A stretch of 64,000 nt of DNA from Lutibacter flavus (GCF_900188355.1 NZ_FZNX01000001.1:543754-607753), one strand, 5' to 3'. Positions 1 to 10,431 are shown, counted from the stretch's first letter. Translations and numbers: made by a program. The notes: a model not told the origin generated them from the sequence alone.

Positions 1-1806
1 AAAGAACATATGTTCAGTTCTTGTTAATCCAATACCTTGTGCTCCAAAACTACGAGCTACTTTTGCATCTTTAGGAGAGTCAGCATTTGTTCTAACTTTC
101 ATTGTCGCAAATTTATCAGCCAATTCCATAATTTCAGCAAATTCTCCGCTTAATTCAGGCTCAATCGTTGCAACTTTTCCGTCAATAATATTTCCAGTAG
201 AACCGTTTAATGAAATCCAATCACCTTCATGATATTCGTGACCATCAACTGTTAAAGTTCTATTTTTATAGTTTATTTTTAAAGCACCAGCACCAGAAAC
301 ACAACATTTACCCATACCACGAGCAACAACAGCTGCGTGAGAAGTCATACCACCACGTGCAGTTAATATTCCTTTTGCAATATTCATTCCTTCTAAATCT
401 TCAGGAGAAGTTTCTATACGAACTAGAATACTTGTTTTATATTTTGAAGCTTCATCAGCAAAAAATACAATTTGACCAGTTGCAGCTCCAGGAGAAGCAG
501 GTAAACCTTGCGCAATTACATTAGATTTTTTTAAAGCTTTAGGATCAAAAACAGGATGTAATAATTCGTCTAATTTATTTGGTTCTATAGAAAGTAAGGC
601 TTCTTTTTCAGTAATAGCACCTTCTTTTAATTTGTCAATTGCAATTTTTACCATTGCAGAACCAGTACGTTTACCATTTCTTGTTTGTAAAATCCAAAGT
701 TTACCATCTTGCATAGTAAACTCCATATCTTGCATATCTTTATAATGATCTTCTAATTTTTGTTGGTAGTCATTTAACTCATTATAAATAGATGGCATTA
801 ACTCTTCTAAAGAAGGGTAATTTGCTAATCTGTCATCTTCTTCAACCTTAGCTAATTCAGCCCAACGTAAAGAACCAACTTTAGTAATTTGTTGAGGAGT
901 TCTTGTTCCAGCAACTACATCTTCACCTTGTGCATTGATTAAATATTCTCCATTGAAAAGATTTTCTCCAGTTCCAGCATCACGTGTAAAACAAACTCCT
1001 GTACCAGAATTGTCTCCCATATTTCCATAAACCATTGCTTGCACGTTTACAGCAGTTCCCCATTCACTTGGGTATCCATTCATATTTCTGTAATAAATAG
1101 CTCTATCACCGTTCCAACTATTAAAAACTGCCATAACAGCTCCCCATAATTGATCCCAAGGATTTGTAGGGAAATCATGACCAGTACGTTTTTTTACAGC
1201 ATCTTTAAAATCGTAAACTAAATCTTTTAAATCTTGTATTGTAAATTCTGTATCTAATTCAATATCTCTTTTATGTTTAAGAGCTTCCATTATTTCTTCA
1301 AAAGGATCAATATCTTCTTTAGATTCTGGTTTCATACCTAAAACAACATCACCGTACATTTGTATAAAACGTCTATATGAATCCCATGCGAAACGTTCGT
1401 TTCCAGATTTAATAGCTAAGCCTTCAACAACTTCATCGTTTAAACCTAAGTTTAATACAGTATCCATCATACCTGGCATAGAAACTCTTGCTCCAGAACG
1501 AACTGAAACTAATAAAGGGTTTTCTTTGTCTCCAAATTTTGATCCCATTATATTTTCAATATTCTCTATTGCTTTTTCAACTTCAGGAACAATCATACCA
1601 ACAACAGCATCTTTTCCTAATAGGTTATATTCAGTACAAACTTCTGTAGTAATTGTAAATCCTGGAGGAACAGGGATTCCAATTGCGCTCATTTCAGCTA
1701 AATTAGCTCCTTTACCACCTAATAGGTTTTTCATTGTACTATTACCATCAGTATTTTTATCTCCAAACTTGTATACTCTGGCTTTGACTTCTTGTATCGT
1801 CTCCAT
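1..1806 (-). CDS. ppdK: Pyruvate, phosphate dikinase (3' end outside window)
   Basis: Interconverts pyruvate + ATP + Pi and PEP + AMP + PPi in the cytoplasm. The open frame runs 602 codons from the ATG at 1806 to base 1 with no stop, so about the last third (the PEP/pyruvate-binding barrel) lies outside the window; the family is usually near 900 residues. Visible are the N-terminal nucleotide-binding part (GGKGANLAEM near residue 30, then SVRSGA and MPGMMDTVLNLG near 100-120) and the phosphohistidine swivel domain (GGMTSHAAVVARGMGK, catalytic His about residue 490). It is divergent from the exporter operon at 2081. A possible -7 box (TAAATTTG on the minus strand, 1857-1850) lies about 45 nt upstream, without a clear -33 TTG. 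The identification is very secure. Confidence 0.96.
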   Translation of the reverse strand, partial: METIQEVKARVYKFGDKNTDGNSTMKNLLGGKGANLAEMSAIGIPVPPGFTITTEVCTEYNLLGKDAVVGMIVPEVEKAIENIENIMGSKFGDKENPLLVSVRSGARVSMPGMMDTVLNLGLNDEVVEGLAIKSGNERFAWDSYRRFIQMYGDVVLGMKPESKEDIDPFEEIMEALKHKRDIELDTEFTIQDLKDLVYDFKDAVKKRTGHDFPTNPWDQLWGAVMAVFNSWNGDRAIYYRNMNGYPSEWGTAVNVQAMVYGNMGDNSGTGVCFTRDAGTGENLFNGEYLINAQGEDVVAGTRTPQQITKVGSLRWAELAKVEEDDRLANYPSLEELMPSIYNELNDYQQKLEDHYKDMQDMEFTMQDGKLWILQTRNGKRTGSAMVKIAIDKLKEGAITEKEALLSIEPNKLDELLHPVFDPKALKKSNVIAQGLPASPGAATGQIVFFADEASKYKTSILVRIETSPEDLEGMNIAKGILTARGGMTSHAAVVARGMGKCCVSGAGALKINYKNRTLTVDGHEYHEGDWISLNGSTGNIIDGKVATIEPELSGEFAEIMELADKFATMKVRTNADSPKDAKVARSFGAQGIGLTRTEHMFF

Positions 1807-2080
1807 CTTAAAATTTTATATTTGTGTTAATCTCTTGTTTTAATGAGAACAAATTTAAGCACAGTATTTAAAGTTTATTATGATTTATGTCATTCTATTT
1901 TTCGATTTGTAATTTAAAGTAACTATTGTTACAGAAAAAGTCAAAACATACTATATTTCAGCACTTTATATATTTTAAATTATTATAAATGCAATTATTT
2001 TTCCTATTTGATGTAACATTTGTATCTTTAAAAAGTCTTTTAAGAAGGTAGTTATCATACTAATAATACTGTTTTAATAA

Positions 2081-3325
2081 ATGTTTGATTTAGATCGCTG
2101 GCAAGAAATATTTGAAACCATTCGAAAAAATAAACTTAGGACTTTTCTTACTGGAATTTCTGTAGCCTCTGGTATATTTATTTTAGTCGTTTTATTAGGT
2201 TTTGGGCAAGGAATGCAAAATGGTATTCAAAAAGAGTTTGAAGCTGATGCGACTAACCGAGTTTGGGTTTGGACTGAAGTTACAACCAAAGAATACAAAG
2301 GCTTAAATCCAGGTAGGCCTATTCAACTTAGAAATGAAGATTATGACAATTTAACAACGTTATATAAAAATGAATTAGAATATAAGTCTGATTTGTTTAG
2401 AGTAAGAGGTACAAGTATCAATTATAAGAATGAATCTGTTTCTTACGGAGTTCATGGAGTTAGTCCAAATTATCAACAAATTGAAAATCAAAAAATAATT
2501 TTAGGGCGATATATAAATTATTCAGATTTAAAATCAAAAGGAAAAGTAATAGTAATTAGTAATAAAATTAAACAGGAATTATTGCCAAATGTTGAAAACC
2601 CTTTAAGTGAATACCTTCAACTTTCTGGTATCAATTTTAAAATAGTTGGTGTTTATATAGATGAAGGTGGTGAGCGTGAGGAAAATAGAGTATTTATACC
2701 AATAAGTACAGCTCAATCTATATTTAATGGATCAAATAGAGTTGCTAATCTCGCTTTTACTTTACAGCCTGAAGAAAATTTTGAAAAAGCGTTGGCTGTA
2801 TCCAAACAATTTACGGAAGAAATAAAGCAATATTTAAAACAAGTACATAGCGTTGCGCCAGATGACAATGCCGTTAATGCATTTAATGTAATGGAAGAAG
2901 TGAAGAGATATTATACTTTAACAAGTAATATTGCATTATTTTTCTGGTTTGTAGGTATTTGTACTATAATAGCGGGAGTTGTTGGTGTAAGTAATATCAT
3001 GTTAATTATTGTAAAGGAACGAACTCGTGAAATTGGGATAAGAAAAGCGTTGGGAGCTAAACCTTGGTCTATTATTTGGATGATTATGCAAGAATCAATT
3101 TTTGTTACAGGAGTTGCGGGTTTCGCAGGTTTAATTCTAAGTATGGCGTTGTTAGAAGTTGTAGGTCCAAATATTGAAGTAGATTATGTATTAAATCCAT
3201 CAGTAAATTTTTCAATGGCAGTTACTATGGTTATTTTACTAATTGTTGCAGGTGCTTTGGCTGGTTTTATACCTGCCTGGAAAGCGGCAAATGTACATCC
3301 TATAAAAGCTTTAAGTCACGAATAA
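2081..3325 (+). CDS. MacB-type ABC transporter permease (first of pair)
   Basis: Integral inner-membrane subunit of a MacAB-like exporter. One transmembrane helix lies at about residues 20-42, then a large periplasmic MacB_PCD-like region (about 45-275), then the C-terminal FtsX domain with three helices. The FtsX signature VGVSNIMLIIVKERTREIGI is followed by RKALGA. The ATG at 2081 is the first in frame. It is followed 10 nt later by a paralogous permease and then a membrane-fusion protein, so the three are probably one operon. No ABC ATPase is fused or adjacent; the upstream neighbour is the divergent ppdK. The ATPase must be encoded elsewhere or has been lost. The substrate is unknown. Confidence 0.9.
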   Translation: MFDLDRWQEIFETIRKNKLRTFLTGISVASGIFILVVLLGFGQGMQNGIQKEFEADATNRVWVWTEVTTKEYKGLNPGRPIQLRNEDYDNLTTLYKNELEYKSDLFRVRGTSINYKNESVSYGVHGVSPNYQQIENQKIILGRYINYSDLKSKGKVIVISNKIKQELLPNVENPLSEYLQLSGINFKIVGVYIDEGGEREENRVFIPISTAQSIFNGSNRVANLAFTLQPEENFEKALAVSKQFTEEIKQYLKQVHSVAPDDNAVNAFNVMEEVKRYYTLTSNIALFFWFVGICTIIAGVVGVSNIMLIIVKERTREIGIRKALGAKPWSIIWMIMQESIFVTGVAGFAGLILSMALLEVVGPNIEVDYVLNPSVNFSMAVTMVILLIVAGALAGFIPAWKAANVHPIKALSHE

Positions 3326-3335
3326 AAGTGTAAAA

Positions 3336-4595
3336 ATGTTTAATAAAGACAAATGGAATGAAATAATAGAAGTACTAACAAGTAATTGGGTTAGAACTTT
3401 ATTGACTGCTTTTGGTGTTTTTTGGGGCATATTTATTTTAATATTATTATTAGCTGCGGGAAAAGGTCTTGAAAATGGGATTAAGCAAGATTTTGGAGAT
3501 ATAGCAACCAATACAATGTTTATGTGGACTCGAACGGTTACGAAGTCTTATGAAGGAATGTCAAAAGGAAGACGTTTTAGTTACGATTTGGATGATGTTG
3601 TTGATATTAATGAGAATGTAAAAAATTTAAGATTCGTTTCTCCACGAAATCAATTAGGTGGATTTAGAGGCGCAAATAATGTAGTTAGAGGGTTAAATGT
3701 TGGCGCTTTTAATGTTTATGGAGATTATCCTGAAATTATTAAACAAGAACCAATGGATATAACTTCAGGTAGGTTTATTAATTATTCAGATATAAATGAA
3801 AAAAGAAAAATAGCTATAATTGGAGAAGGAGTAAGGAGCAGTTTGTATGAAAAGGATGAAGAAGTTATTGGGACCTACATAAAAATACAAGGAGTGAATT
3901 TTATGGTAATTGGTACTTATAAGAAGAAAACTACCGGTGGAGATGGGGAAGAAGATCAAAAACAGATTTACGTACCGTTTACATCATTCTCACAAGCTTT
4001 CAATAGGGGAGAACGTGTTGGATGGATGGCAATTACAGCAAATGATGGTACTCCAATTACAGAGATTAAACAACAAATATTTGATGTTGTCAAAAAGAAC
4101 CATAAAATACATCCAGATGATGCCAGAGCAGTGGGTCATTTTGATTTATTTGAACAATACAACAGAGTAGAATCATTGTTTATGGCGTTAAGGATTATAG
4201 CATATTTTGTTGGTACTTTGGTCTTACTTTCAGGAATAATCGGTGTAAGTAATATTATGCTAATTGTAGTTAAAGAAAGAACAAAAGAAATTGGGATACG
4301 AAGAGCATTGGGAGCTTCACCATCAAATATTAGAGGCCAAATTCTTACAGAATCAGTATTTTTAACCATTATTTCGGGTATGGCAGGTATTGTATTTGGA
4401 GCCGTTTTTATCTATCTCATAAATTATGTTATAGAATTGTCGGGTCCAATAGATATGTTTGCAAATCCAAGTGTTAATTTGGGAGTAATAATTACCGCAT
4501 TAACAATTTTAATATTTTCAGGATTGTTGGCTGGTTTAATACCTGCACAAAATGCAATTAAATTAAAACCAGTTGATGCCTTAAGAAATGAATAA
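3336..4595 (+). CDS. MacB-type ABC transporter permease (second of pair)
   Basis: A paralogue of the preceding gene with the same plan: N-terminal transmembrane helix (about residues 20-42), periplasmic domain, and C-terminal FtsX domain carrying GVSNIMLIVVKERTKEIGI then RRALGA. Tandem non-identical permeases are common in Bacteroidota MacB-like loci and would form a heterodimer. It sits 10 nt after the first permease and 27 nt before the adaptor gene. It carries no nucleotide-binding domain, unlike canonical MacB, which has an N-terminal ATPase fused to the permease. Confidence 0.9.
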   Translation: MFNKDKWNEIIEVLTSNWVRTLLTAFGVFWGIFILILLLAAGKGLENGIKQDFGDIATNTMFMWTRTVTKSYEGMSKGRRFSYDLDDVVDINENVKNLRFVSPRNQLGGFRGANNVVRGLNVGAFNVYGDYPEIIKQEPMDITSGRFINYSDINEKRKIAIIGEGVRSSLYEKDEEVIGTYIKIQGVNFMVIGTYKKKTTGGDGEEDQKQIYVPFTSFSQAFNRGERVGWMAITANDGTPITEIKQQIFDVVKKNHKIHPDDARAVGHFDLFEQYNRVESLFMALRIIAYFVGTLVLLSGIIGVSNIMLIVVKERTKEIGIRRALGASPSNIRGQILTESVFLTIISGMAGIVFGAVFIYLINYVIELSGPIDMFANPSVNLGVIITALTILIFSGLLAGLIPAQNAIKLKPVDALRNE

Positions 4596-4622
4596 TTATC
4601 AATCAAATAATAATACCAATCA

Positions 4623-5732
4623 ATGAAAAAGTCAGTAACTATTTTTATATTAATTTTTATCGTAATCACTTTTAGTGGTGCAATGTATTATTTATATCAA
4701 AAAAATGCCGAAGATCCAGTTGTGTATAAAACTGAAAAAGCCTCAATAGAAACTATTATTAAAAAAACAGTGGCTACAGGAAGTATTATTCCATTAGAAG
4801 AAGTATTAATAAAACCAAATATTTCTGGTGTAATAGAGGAGATTTATGTTGAAGGTGGGGATATTTTGAAAGCCAATGATTTAATTGCAAAAATTAAAGT
4901 AATCCCTAATTTATCTGCTCTAAATAACGCAAAAAATGCTATTCAAACGGCAAAAATATCACTGGATAATGAAAGCAGAAATTTCAACAGACAAAAGGGT
5001 TTATTTGCTAAAGGAGTTATTTCCAGACAAGATTTAGAGCGAGTAGAAGTTAGTTATGATCAGGCAAAGCAATCCTATAAAGCAGCAAATCAAAATTATG
5101 ATATTGTAAAAACAGGTTCTACAAGCGGATTGGGAAATTCTGCAAACACTTTAATTAGATCTACAGTATCAGGAATGGTTTTAGAAATGCCTGTAGAAGT
5201 AGGAAATCAAGTAATAGAAAGTAATAATTTTAATGAAGGAACTACGATTGCAGCCCTTGCAGATGTGAATAAAATGATTTTTGAAGGAAAAGTTGATGAA
5301 TCTGAAATTGATAAAATTAAAGAAGGCTTACCATTAGAAATTACTGTCGGTGCAATTGAAAATACCAAGTTTAATGCAGTTTTAGATTATATTGCACCTA
5401 AAGGAAAATTGGAAAATGGAGCTGTTCAATTTGAAATTAAAGGAACTTTAAATAAGCAAGATTCTACTTTTATTAGAGCTGGATTAAGTGCAAATGCATC
5501 AATAATTTTAGCAAAAGTAGATAGTGTTATTGCTATTAAGGAAGCATTATTACAATTTGATGTAGAAACTAAAAATCCATTTGTTGAAATTAAAACAGGG
5601 GATAAAGAATTTGAACGAAAAGATGTTAAAACTGGAATTAGCAATGGAATTTTTGTTCAAATATTAGAAGGAATAACTTTAGAAGATGAAATTAAAGTTT
5701 GGAACGCAATTAAAGCGCAAAACGGTAATTAA
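4623..5732 (+). CDS. HlyD/MacA-family periplasmic adaptor
   Basis: A membrane-fusion protein that would bridge the two MacB-like permeases to an outer-membrane channel. It has an N-terminal membrane anchor (about residues 4-24), a first barrel-sandwich half (ISGVIEEIYVEGGDIL), a coiled-coil hairpin (about 95-160, with LFAKGVISRQDLERV), then the second lipoyl half and beta-barrel (VSGMVLEMPVEVGNQV). At 369 residues the length fits the family. It is the third gene of the operon begun at 2081. No TolC gene follows in the same direction; the nearby TolC gene at 5949 is convergent and belongs to the RND operon, but could be shared. Confidence 0.9.
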   Translation: MKKSVTIFILIFIVITFSGAMYYLYQKNAEDPVVYKTEKASIETIIKKTVATGSIIPLEEVLIKPNISGVIEEIYVEGGDILKANDLIAKIKVIPNLSALNNAKNAIQTAKISLDNESRNFNRQKGLFAKGVISRQDLERVEVSYDQAKQSYKAANQNYDIVKTGSTSGLGNSANTLIRSTVSGMVLEMPVEVGNQVIESNNFNEGTTIAALADVNKMIFEGKVDESEIDKIKEGLPLEITVGAIENTKFNAVLDYIAPKGKLENGAVQFEIKGTLNKQDSTFIRAGLSANASIILAKVDSVIAIKEALLQFDVETKNPFVEIKTGDKEFERKDVKTGISNGIFVQILEGITLEDEIKVWNAIKAQNGN

Positions 5733-5860
5733 CCTAGTTCAATATATTTAATATTGATTATAAACAAGCTAATATTTTTCAATTAAAATTAAATATTATT
5801 TTATTGAGCGAGCGTGCTACAGATGGAAACTGGGGAATCCAAAACAAAATATATAATAGA

Positions 5861-5878
5861 TTCCTGCTTGTGCAGGAA
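5861..5878. repeat. Extragenic hairpin, REP-like
   Basis: A perfect inverted repeat TTCCTGC-TTGT-GCAGGAA followed by TGACAATC, between the convergent adaptor and TolC genes. Short hairpins ending in GCAGGAATGACA resemble dispersed extragenic palindromes of many genomes. Only one copy is in this window, so its dispersed nature is inferred. The ~75 bp to its left (from about 5805) show no gene. Confidence 0.4.
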
Positions 5879-5893
5879 TGACAATCAAACATA

Positions 5894-5929
5894 AAAGGCT
5901 GTCTAAAAAATTTAGACAGCCTTTTTTTT
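5894..5929. terminator. Bidirectional intrinsic terminator
   Basis: A 14-bp stem (AAAGGCTGTCTAAA at 5894-5907 with TTTAGACAGCCTTT at 5911-5924) with a 3-nt loop, a T run to 5929 on the plus strand and an A run on the other side. It lies between convergent operons and should end both the MacB-like transcript and the RND operon transcript. Confidence 0.9.
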
Positions 5930-5948
5930 GTTTTAAAAATATAGAATT

Positions 5949-7265
5949 TTAAAATTCTATATTTAGTAAATCACCAGATAGTTGCAATAATTTAAGTTCT
6001 GCGTTTTTTGCATCGTATTTTGCACTATTGTAATTAGATTGTGCATTTAATAAATTTACCTGAGCTTGTCTAAATTCTATTGAAGAAATTTGTCCTAATT
6101 TAAATTGTTCTTCTGTTCGCGTAAAATTTTTAGTATTTGTTTCAACATTTTTTCCTTCAGCTTCAAGTATAAAAAGAGCATTGTTATAAATTTCTAATGC
6201 GTTTGCAACATTACGTTCTAATTCATTCTCAACTTGATCTTTTTGTACTTTAATGTTGTCGGCATTTATTTTTGCATTTTGAATACGTGTTTTTGTGCTT
6301 CCTCCATCAAATAAATTCCAACTTAAAGTTACTCCAGTATTAAATCCATCTGATTCTATAGTTTTAAAAAGAGATGTTTGATTATTATTGGAATTATTAA
6401 ATCCGTAAGAAGTATTTAAATTTAGAAAAGGATACAGGCTGGATTTACTCATTTTAATATCATATTCGCTAATTACAATATTTCTATTGATTTTTTGAAT
6501 TTCAACATTGTATTGTTTTGATTTTTCTAATAATTGATCAAATTCAAAAATTGAATTAAACTCAACTTCTGTATCTACAACAAAATCAACAGTTACGTTT
6601 CTTCCTAAAAGTAAATTTAAATTACGTTTAGAATTTGCAAGTAATTGTTTTTCATTCAAAAAGCGAATACTATCATTATTAACATCAACCTCAGCATTTA
6701 AAACACCTAACTTTGTGTTTTGTCCGTATTCAAAACCGTAATTCATTCGAGTTAACCGTTGTTTAGAAATTTTTAAAGATTCTGAAATGTTCTTTTGATT
6801 TTCTGTAATTCTAGCAACTTCATAATAATTGGTGAAAATTTGCAACAACGTATTTTGAATAACTGTTTCAGCTTCTAATTCTGATAAGTTAAATTGTTCT
6901 TTTAATCTTTTAAAATTATAAGACCTTCCTAATCCATCAAATAATGTATAATTTAAACCAATAGAACCATTATATCTTGAAGATTCAGCATTATTTATTT
7001 TTACAGATGTACCATCTTGCCTTGTTGCTGTGGAATTATCGTTACTATAACTAGCGCCTGAATTTCCAACAACATTAGGTAAATAACCGCTATTGAATAC
7101 GCTTTTGTTGTTTTTAGCAATTTTCACATTGTTTTTAGCAATTTTAATTCCGTAATTATTTTCTAATGCCAGGCTAATTGCTTGTTCCTTTGTTAAATTT
7201 CCCTGAGCGTAATTTGTAGTAAAACAAAGTGTTAATAGAATTACAAGTTTATTAATATTATTCAT
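5949..7265 (-). CDS. TolC-family outer-membrane efflux protein
   Basis: The outer-membrane channel of the tripartite RND pump. It has an N-terminal signal peptide (about residues 1-20, ending NYAQ) and two repeats of the OEP fold rich in coiled-coil helices with the usual beta-strand stretches (SIGLNYTLFDG and VTLSWNLFDGG mark the two strand regions). The 438-residue length is typical. Its ATG overlaps the end of the RND gene by 8 nt, so it is the last gene of marR-adaptor-pump-TolC. The bidirectional terminator at 5894-5929 lies just downstream. Confidence 0.93.
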   Translation of the reverse strand: MNNINKLVILLTLCFTTNYAQGNLTKEQAISLALENNYGIKIAKNNVKIAKNNKSVFNSGYLPNVVGNSGASYSNDNSTATRQDGTSVKINNAESSRYNGSIGLNYTLFDGLGRSYNFKRLKEQFNLSELEAETVIQNTLLQIFTNYYEVARITENQKNISESLKISKQRLTRMNYGFEYGQNTKLGVLNAEVDVNNDSIRFLNEKQLLANSKRNLNLLLGRNVTVDFVVDTEVEFNSIFEFDQLLEKSKQYNVEIQKINRNIVISEYDIKMSKSSLYPFLNLNTSYGFNNSNNNQTSLFKTIESDGFNTGVTLSWNLFDGGSTKTRIQNAKINADNIKVQKDQVENELERNVANALEIYNNALFILEAEGKNVETNTKNFTRTEEQFKLGQISSIEFRQAQVNLLNAQSNYNSAKYDAKNAELKLLQLSGDLLNIEF

Positions 7266-10200
7266 TTTCTTCGTTTTTTAATTCAATAATAGCTCTTTCA
7301 ACTTCTTCTTTAGTTACTTTTTCTCCAGTACGCATCCATTTTATAAATACTTTTATAGAATTTGAAACGGATAACATTAAAGGCAGCATTACCAAGGTTA
7401 ATACCGTAGCAATTCCAATACCATAAGAAATTGATATTGCCATTGGTTTTAAAAATTGTGCTTGTCTGCTTTTTTCTAAAAGCAACGGTGCTAAACCTGC
7501 AATAGTAGTTAAAGTAGTTAATAAAATAGCTCTAAATCTGGATAGACCTGCTTGTATAAGGGCATCATCATATTTCATACCTTGCTTTAAATACCCATTG
7601 AATTTTTCAATAAGAACCAACCCATCATTTACCATAATTCCTATTAAGGCAATTATACCTAACCAGGAAAGTATGTTTATTGGAAAGCCATGAACCCAAT
7701 GACCTACAACAACACCAATTAAGCTAAATGGAATCATTAATAAAAGCATTATTGGTTGTTCATAAGACCTAAATGTAAATGCAATTACAATATAAATAAG
7801 TGCAAAAATAATCAATCCAACAGTTTTAAAAGAGCTAACGGTTTTATTAGCCTCTCTATTTTGTCCTTCATATGCAGCAGTAACTGTTGGATATTTTGAA
7901 GAAATTTCGGGCATTACATTTAGTTTAATATCATCTAAAATATCTGTTGCCCCTTCACCTGGAGTTTTTAAATCTGCAGTTATTTGTATTTCACGTTTAC
8001 TACTTAAGTGGTTAATAGCAACATCACCTCGTTTAATTTCATAAGTGGCAATTTCAGATAATGGAACGCTTTTATTTGAAGGTGTGGTAATCCACATATC
8101 ATTCAAATTTTTAATAGAAGATCTATCTTCTTTTTTATAACGTACCCAAATTTTAATTTCATCTTGCCCACGTTGAAAACGCTGAGCTTGTATACCAAAA
8201 AATCCTGAACGCACCTGACTCATTACAGATTGTAAATTTAAACCTAATAAATAAGCATTTTCTTTTAACTTAATTTGAATTTCTTTAATACCTGCAGGAT
8301 CATTATCAGAAATGTCTTTTAATTGAGAATTTTTAGCTAAAACTTCTTTTAATTCGGTTTTTGCTGCTTTTAATTCTGTAATATTATTACCTAATAGTGA
8401 AACTGCAACTGGGCTTCCACCAAAGTTACCACCAGAGCCAAAAGTTAAACTTTCAATTCCATGAACGGTACCAACTTTTTCTCGAATAGCGTTTGTTATT
8501 TCAGGAGATGAAAAATCTCTTGTCTCTCCAGGAAGTAAATTCACTGTTAAACGTCCATTTGAAGTTCCAGGACCAATTCTTTTTATAACATTTTCAACAA
8601 CTGGAATATTACCCGTTTGTTTTTTTGTAAATTCTTGGTTTACTTCCCAAACTGCATCTTCAATTTTTGAAATAATAGAATCAGTAATCATTTCATTAGT
8701 TCCTTGAAGCATCTTTAAGTTAATAGATACTCTATCACTTGCAATTGACGGGAAAAATGAAGTTCTTACAATTCCTCCTCCTATAGCGCCAATACTTAAT
8801 ATTAATAGGGCAATTGGTATTGCAAAACCTAATAATTTGTTCTTTAAAAAGAATTTTAAATAAGGAGCATAAAGTGTATCTCTAAAATAGAAAAGTCCTT
8901 TTTCTGCTTTTTGATTTACGTTAAAAAAGAAAGTATTTAACTTATTACGTTTTTTATTTTTCTTTTCTAATGCTTTTGAATGTGCAATATGCGCAGGTAA
9001 AATAATTAATGCTTCAATTAATGAAACTGCCAATGTTAAAATTACAACAAGAGAAACCTCACTAAAGAAATTTCCAATTCTCCCATCTAAAAAGAAAAAT
9101 GTTGAAAAAGCTATAATAGTAGTTAATATTGCAGAAACAATGGGAGGTATAACTTCTAACGTTCCGTCAATTGCAGCTCTTATTGGAGTTTTTCCTTTTT
9201 CGAAATGGTGATAAATATTTTCTCCAATAACAATCCCGTCATCAACTAAAATACCGATAACAATAATCATCCCAAATAATGAAAGAACATTTATTGTAAT
9301 TCCTAAATTTGCAGCAAAAACAAACATTCCAAAAAACGCTATTGGAATTCCAAAAGCAACCCAAAAAGCCAAACGGATATTTAAAAATAAGGCCAAGAAA
9401 AAAAGTACCAATAAAACTCCCATTCCAGCATTTTTAATCAGTAATTCTGTACGTTGGTTTAGAGAAACTGAACTATCACTGGTAACATTTAATTTAACAG
9501 TTTCTTGTTGCTGATTAAACTTATGGATGTATTCTTTTACATTTTCAGCTGTAGAAAGTAAATCTTCACTATTTGTATTGTTTACCGTAATGTCTATGGC
9601 ATTTTCTCCATTATAATATAATCTGTCTGGATTTTCAGACCACGTATCTGAAACACTAGCAATATCACTAAGTCTAATAATATTACCGCTAACATCAGCT
9701 TTTACTACTAAATTTAGTAGTTCATTACCATAATAATTTTTATTACGAGCTCTTATTAAGTAATCTTCATCATCAGTTTTAATATTACCTCCAGAAATTA
9801 ATAAATTTGTTTTGCTAACCGCATTTGAAACTTCAGCAAAGGATAAATTATAAGCTAGTAAGTCTTGTTCTCTCACTGCAATTTCAATTTCTTGGTCAGG
9901 AAAACCAGAAAGACTTACTTGAGAAATACCTTCGATACCCCTTAAATCATTTTCAACAGTTCTTGCATATTGTTTTAAAGTTGCCAAGGAAATATTATCA
10001 CCGCTAATAGAAAAGCTAATTGTGGGTCTTATGCTTTCAATTTTGGCAATAATTGGAGGTTCCATACCAGACGGAAAGGAGGGAACTCTATCAACTGCAT
10101 TTTTAACATCTGATAAAACTACATCAATTTTTTTTCCTTTAATTGTTTCTATATTTATACTAGCTGAATTTTCTCTGGAAACAGAAGTAACACGGTCTAT

Positions 10201-10431
10201 ACCTACAATTCCTTTTAAATTGTCTTCAACTTTTAGAACAATACCTTCTTCCATTTCTTCTGGTGAAGCACCTGGATAGGTTAAACTTATTGAAATGTTT
10301 TGAGATTCAGTTAATGGGAAAAATGAGGATTTCATTGATAAAACTCCTGCCAAACCAAATCCAAAAAAGGCTAGTATAAAAACATTTACAGCTACAGGAA
10401 ATTTTATAAAATATGAGATTATTTTTTCCAT
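7258..10431 (-). CDS. RND-family efflux permease (AcrB/MMPL-like)
   Basis: An inner-membrane proton-driven exporter of 1057 residues. One helix is N-terminal (about 10-30), large periplasmic loops lie at about 35-330 and 560-860, and two blocks of helices follow each loop. The proton-relay aspartate pair is present in helix 4 (GILVDDGIVIGENI, about residues 395-408), and the second half carries GIIALIGIMVNDGLVLIEK. The family exports drugs, bile acids, dyes or lipids; the substrate cannot be read from sequence. It overlaps the adaptor gene upstream (TAATG) and the TolC gene downstream, implying coupled translation. Confidence 0.95.
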   Translation of the reverse strand: MEKIISYFIKFPVAVNVFILAFFGFGLAGVLSMKSSFFPLTESQNISISLTYPGASPEEMEEGIVLKVEDNLKGIVGIDRVTSVSRENSASINIETIKGKKIDVVLSDVKNAVDRVPSFPSGMEPPIIAKIESIRPTISFSISGDNISLATLKQYARTVENDLRGIEGISQVSLSGFPDQEIEIAVREQDLLAYNLSFAEVSNAVSKTNLLISGGNIKTDDEDYLIRARNKNYYGNELLNLVVKADVSGNIIRLSDIASVSDTWSENPDRLYYNGENAIDITVNNTNSEDLLSTAENVKEYIHKFNQQQETVKLNVTSDSSVSLNQRTELLIKNAGMGVLLVLFFLALFLNIRLAFWVAFGIPIAFFGMFVFAANLGITINVLSLFGMIIVIGILVDDGIVIGENIYHHFEKGKTPIRAAIDGTLEVIPPIVSAILTTIIAFSTFFFLDGRIGNFFSEVSLVVILTLAVSLIEALIILPAHIAHSKALEKKNKKRNKLNTFFFNVNQKAEKGLFYFRDTLYAPYLKFFLKNKLLGFAIPIALLILSIGAIGGGIVRTSFFPSIASDRVSINLKMLQGTNEMITDSIISKIEDAVWEVNQEFTKKQTGNIPVVENVIKRIGPGTSNGRLTVNLLPGETRDFSSPEITNAIREKVGTVHGIESLTFGSGGNFGGSPVAVSLLGNNITELKAAKTELKEVLAKNSQLKDISDNDPAGIKEIQIKLKENAYLLGLNLQSVMSQVRSGFFGIQAQRFQRGQDEIKIWVRYKKEDRSSIKNLNDMWITTPSNKSVPLSEIATYEIKRGDVAINHLSSKREIQITADLKTPGEGATDILDDIKLNVMPEISSKYPTVTAAYEGQNREANKTVSSFKTVGLIIFALIYIVIAFTFRSYEQPIMLLLMIPFSLIGVVVGHWVHGFPINILSWLGIIALIGIMVNDGLVLIEKFNGYLKQGMKYDDALIQAGLSRFRAILLTTLTTIAGLAPLLLEKSRQAQFLKPMAISISYGIGIATVLTLVMLPLMLSVSNSIKVFIKWMRTGEKVTKEEVERAIIELKNEENE

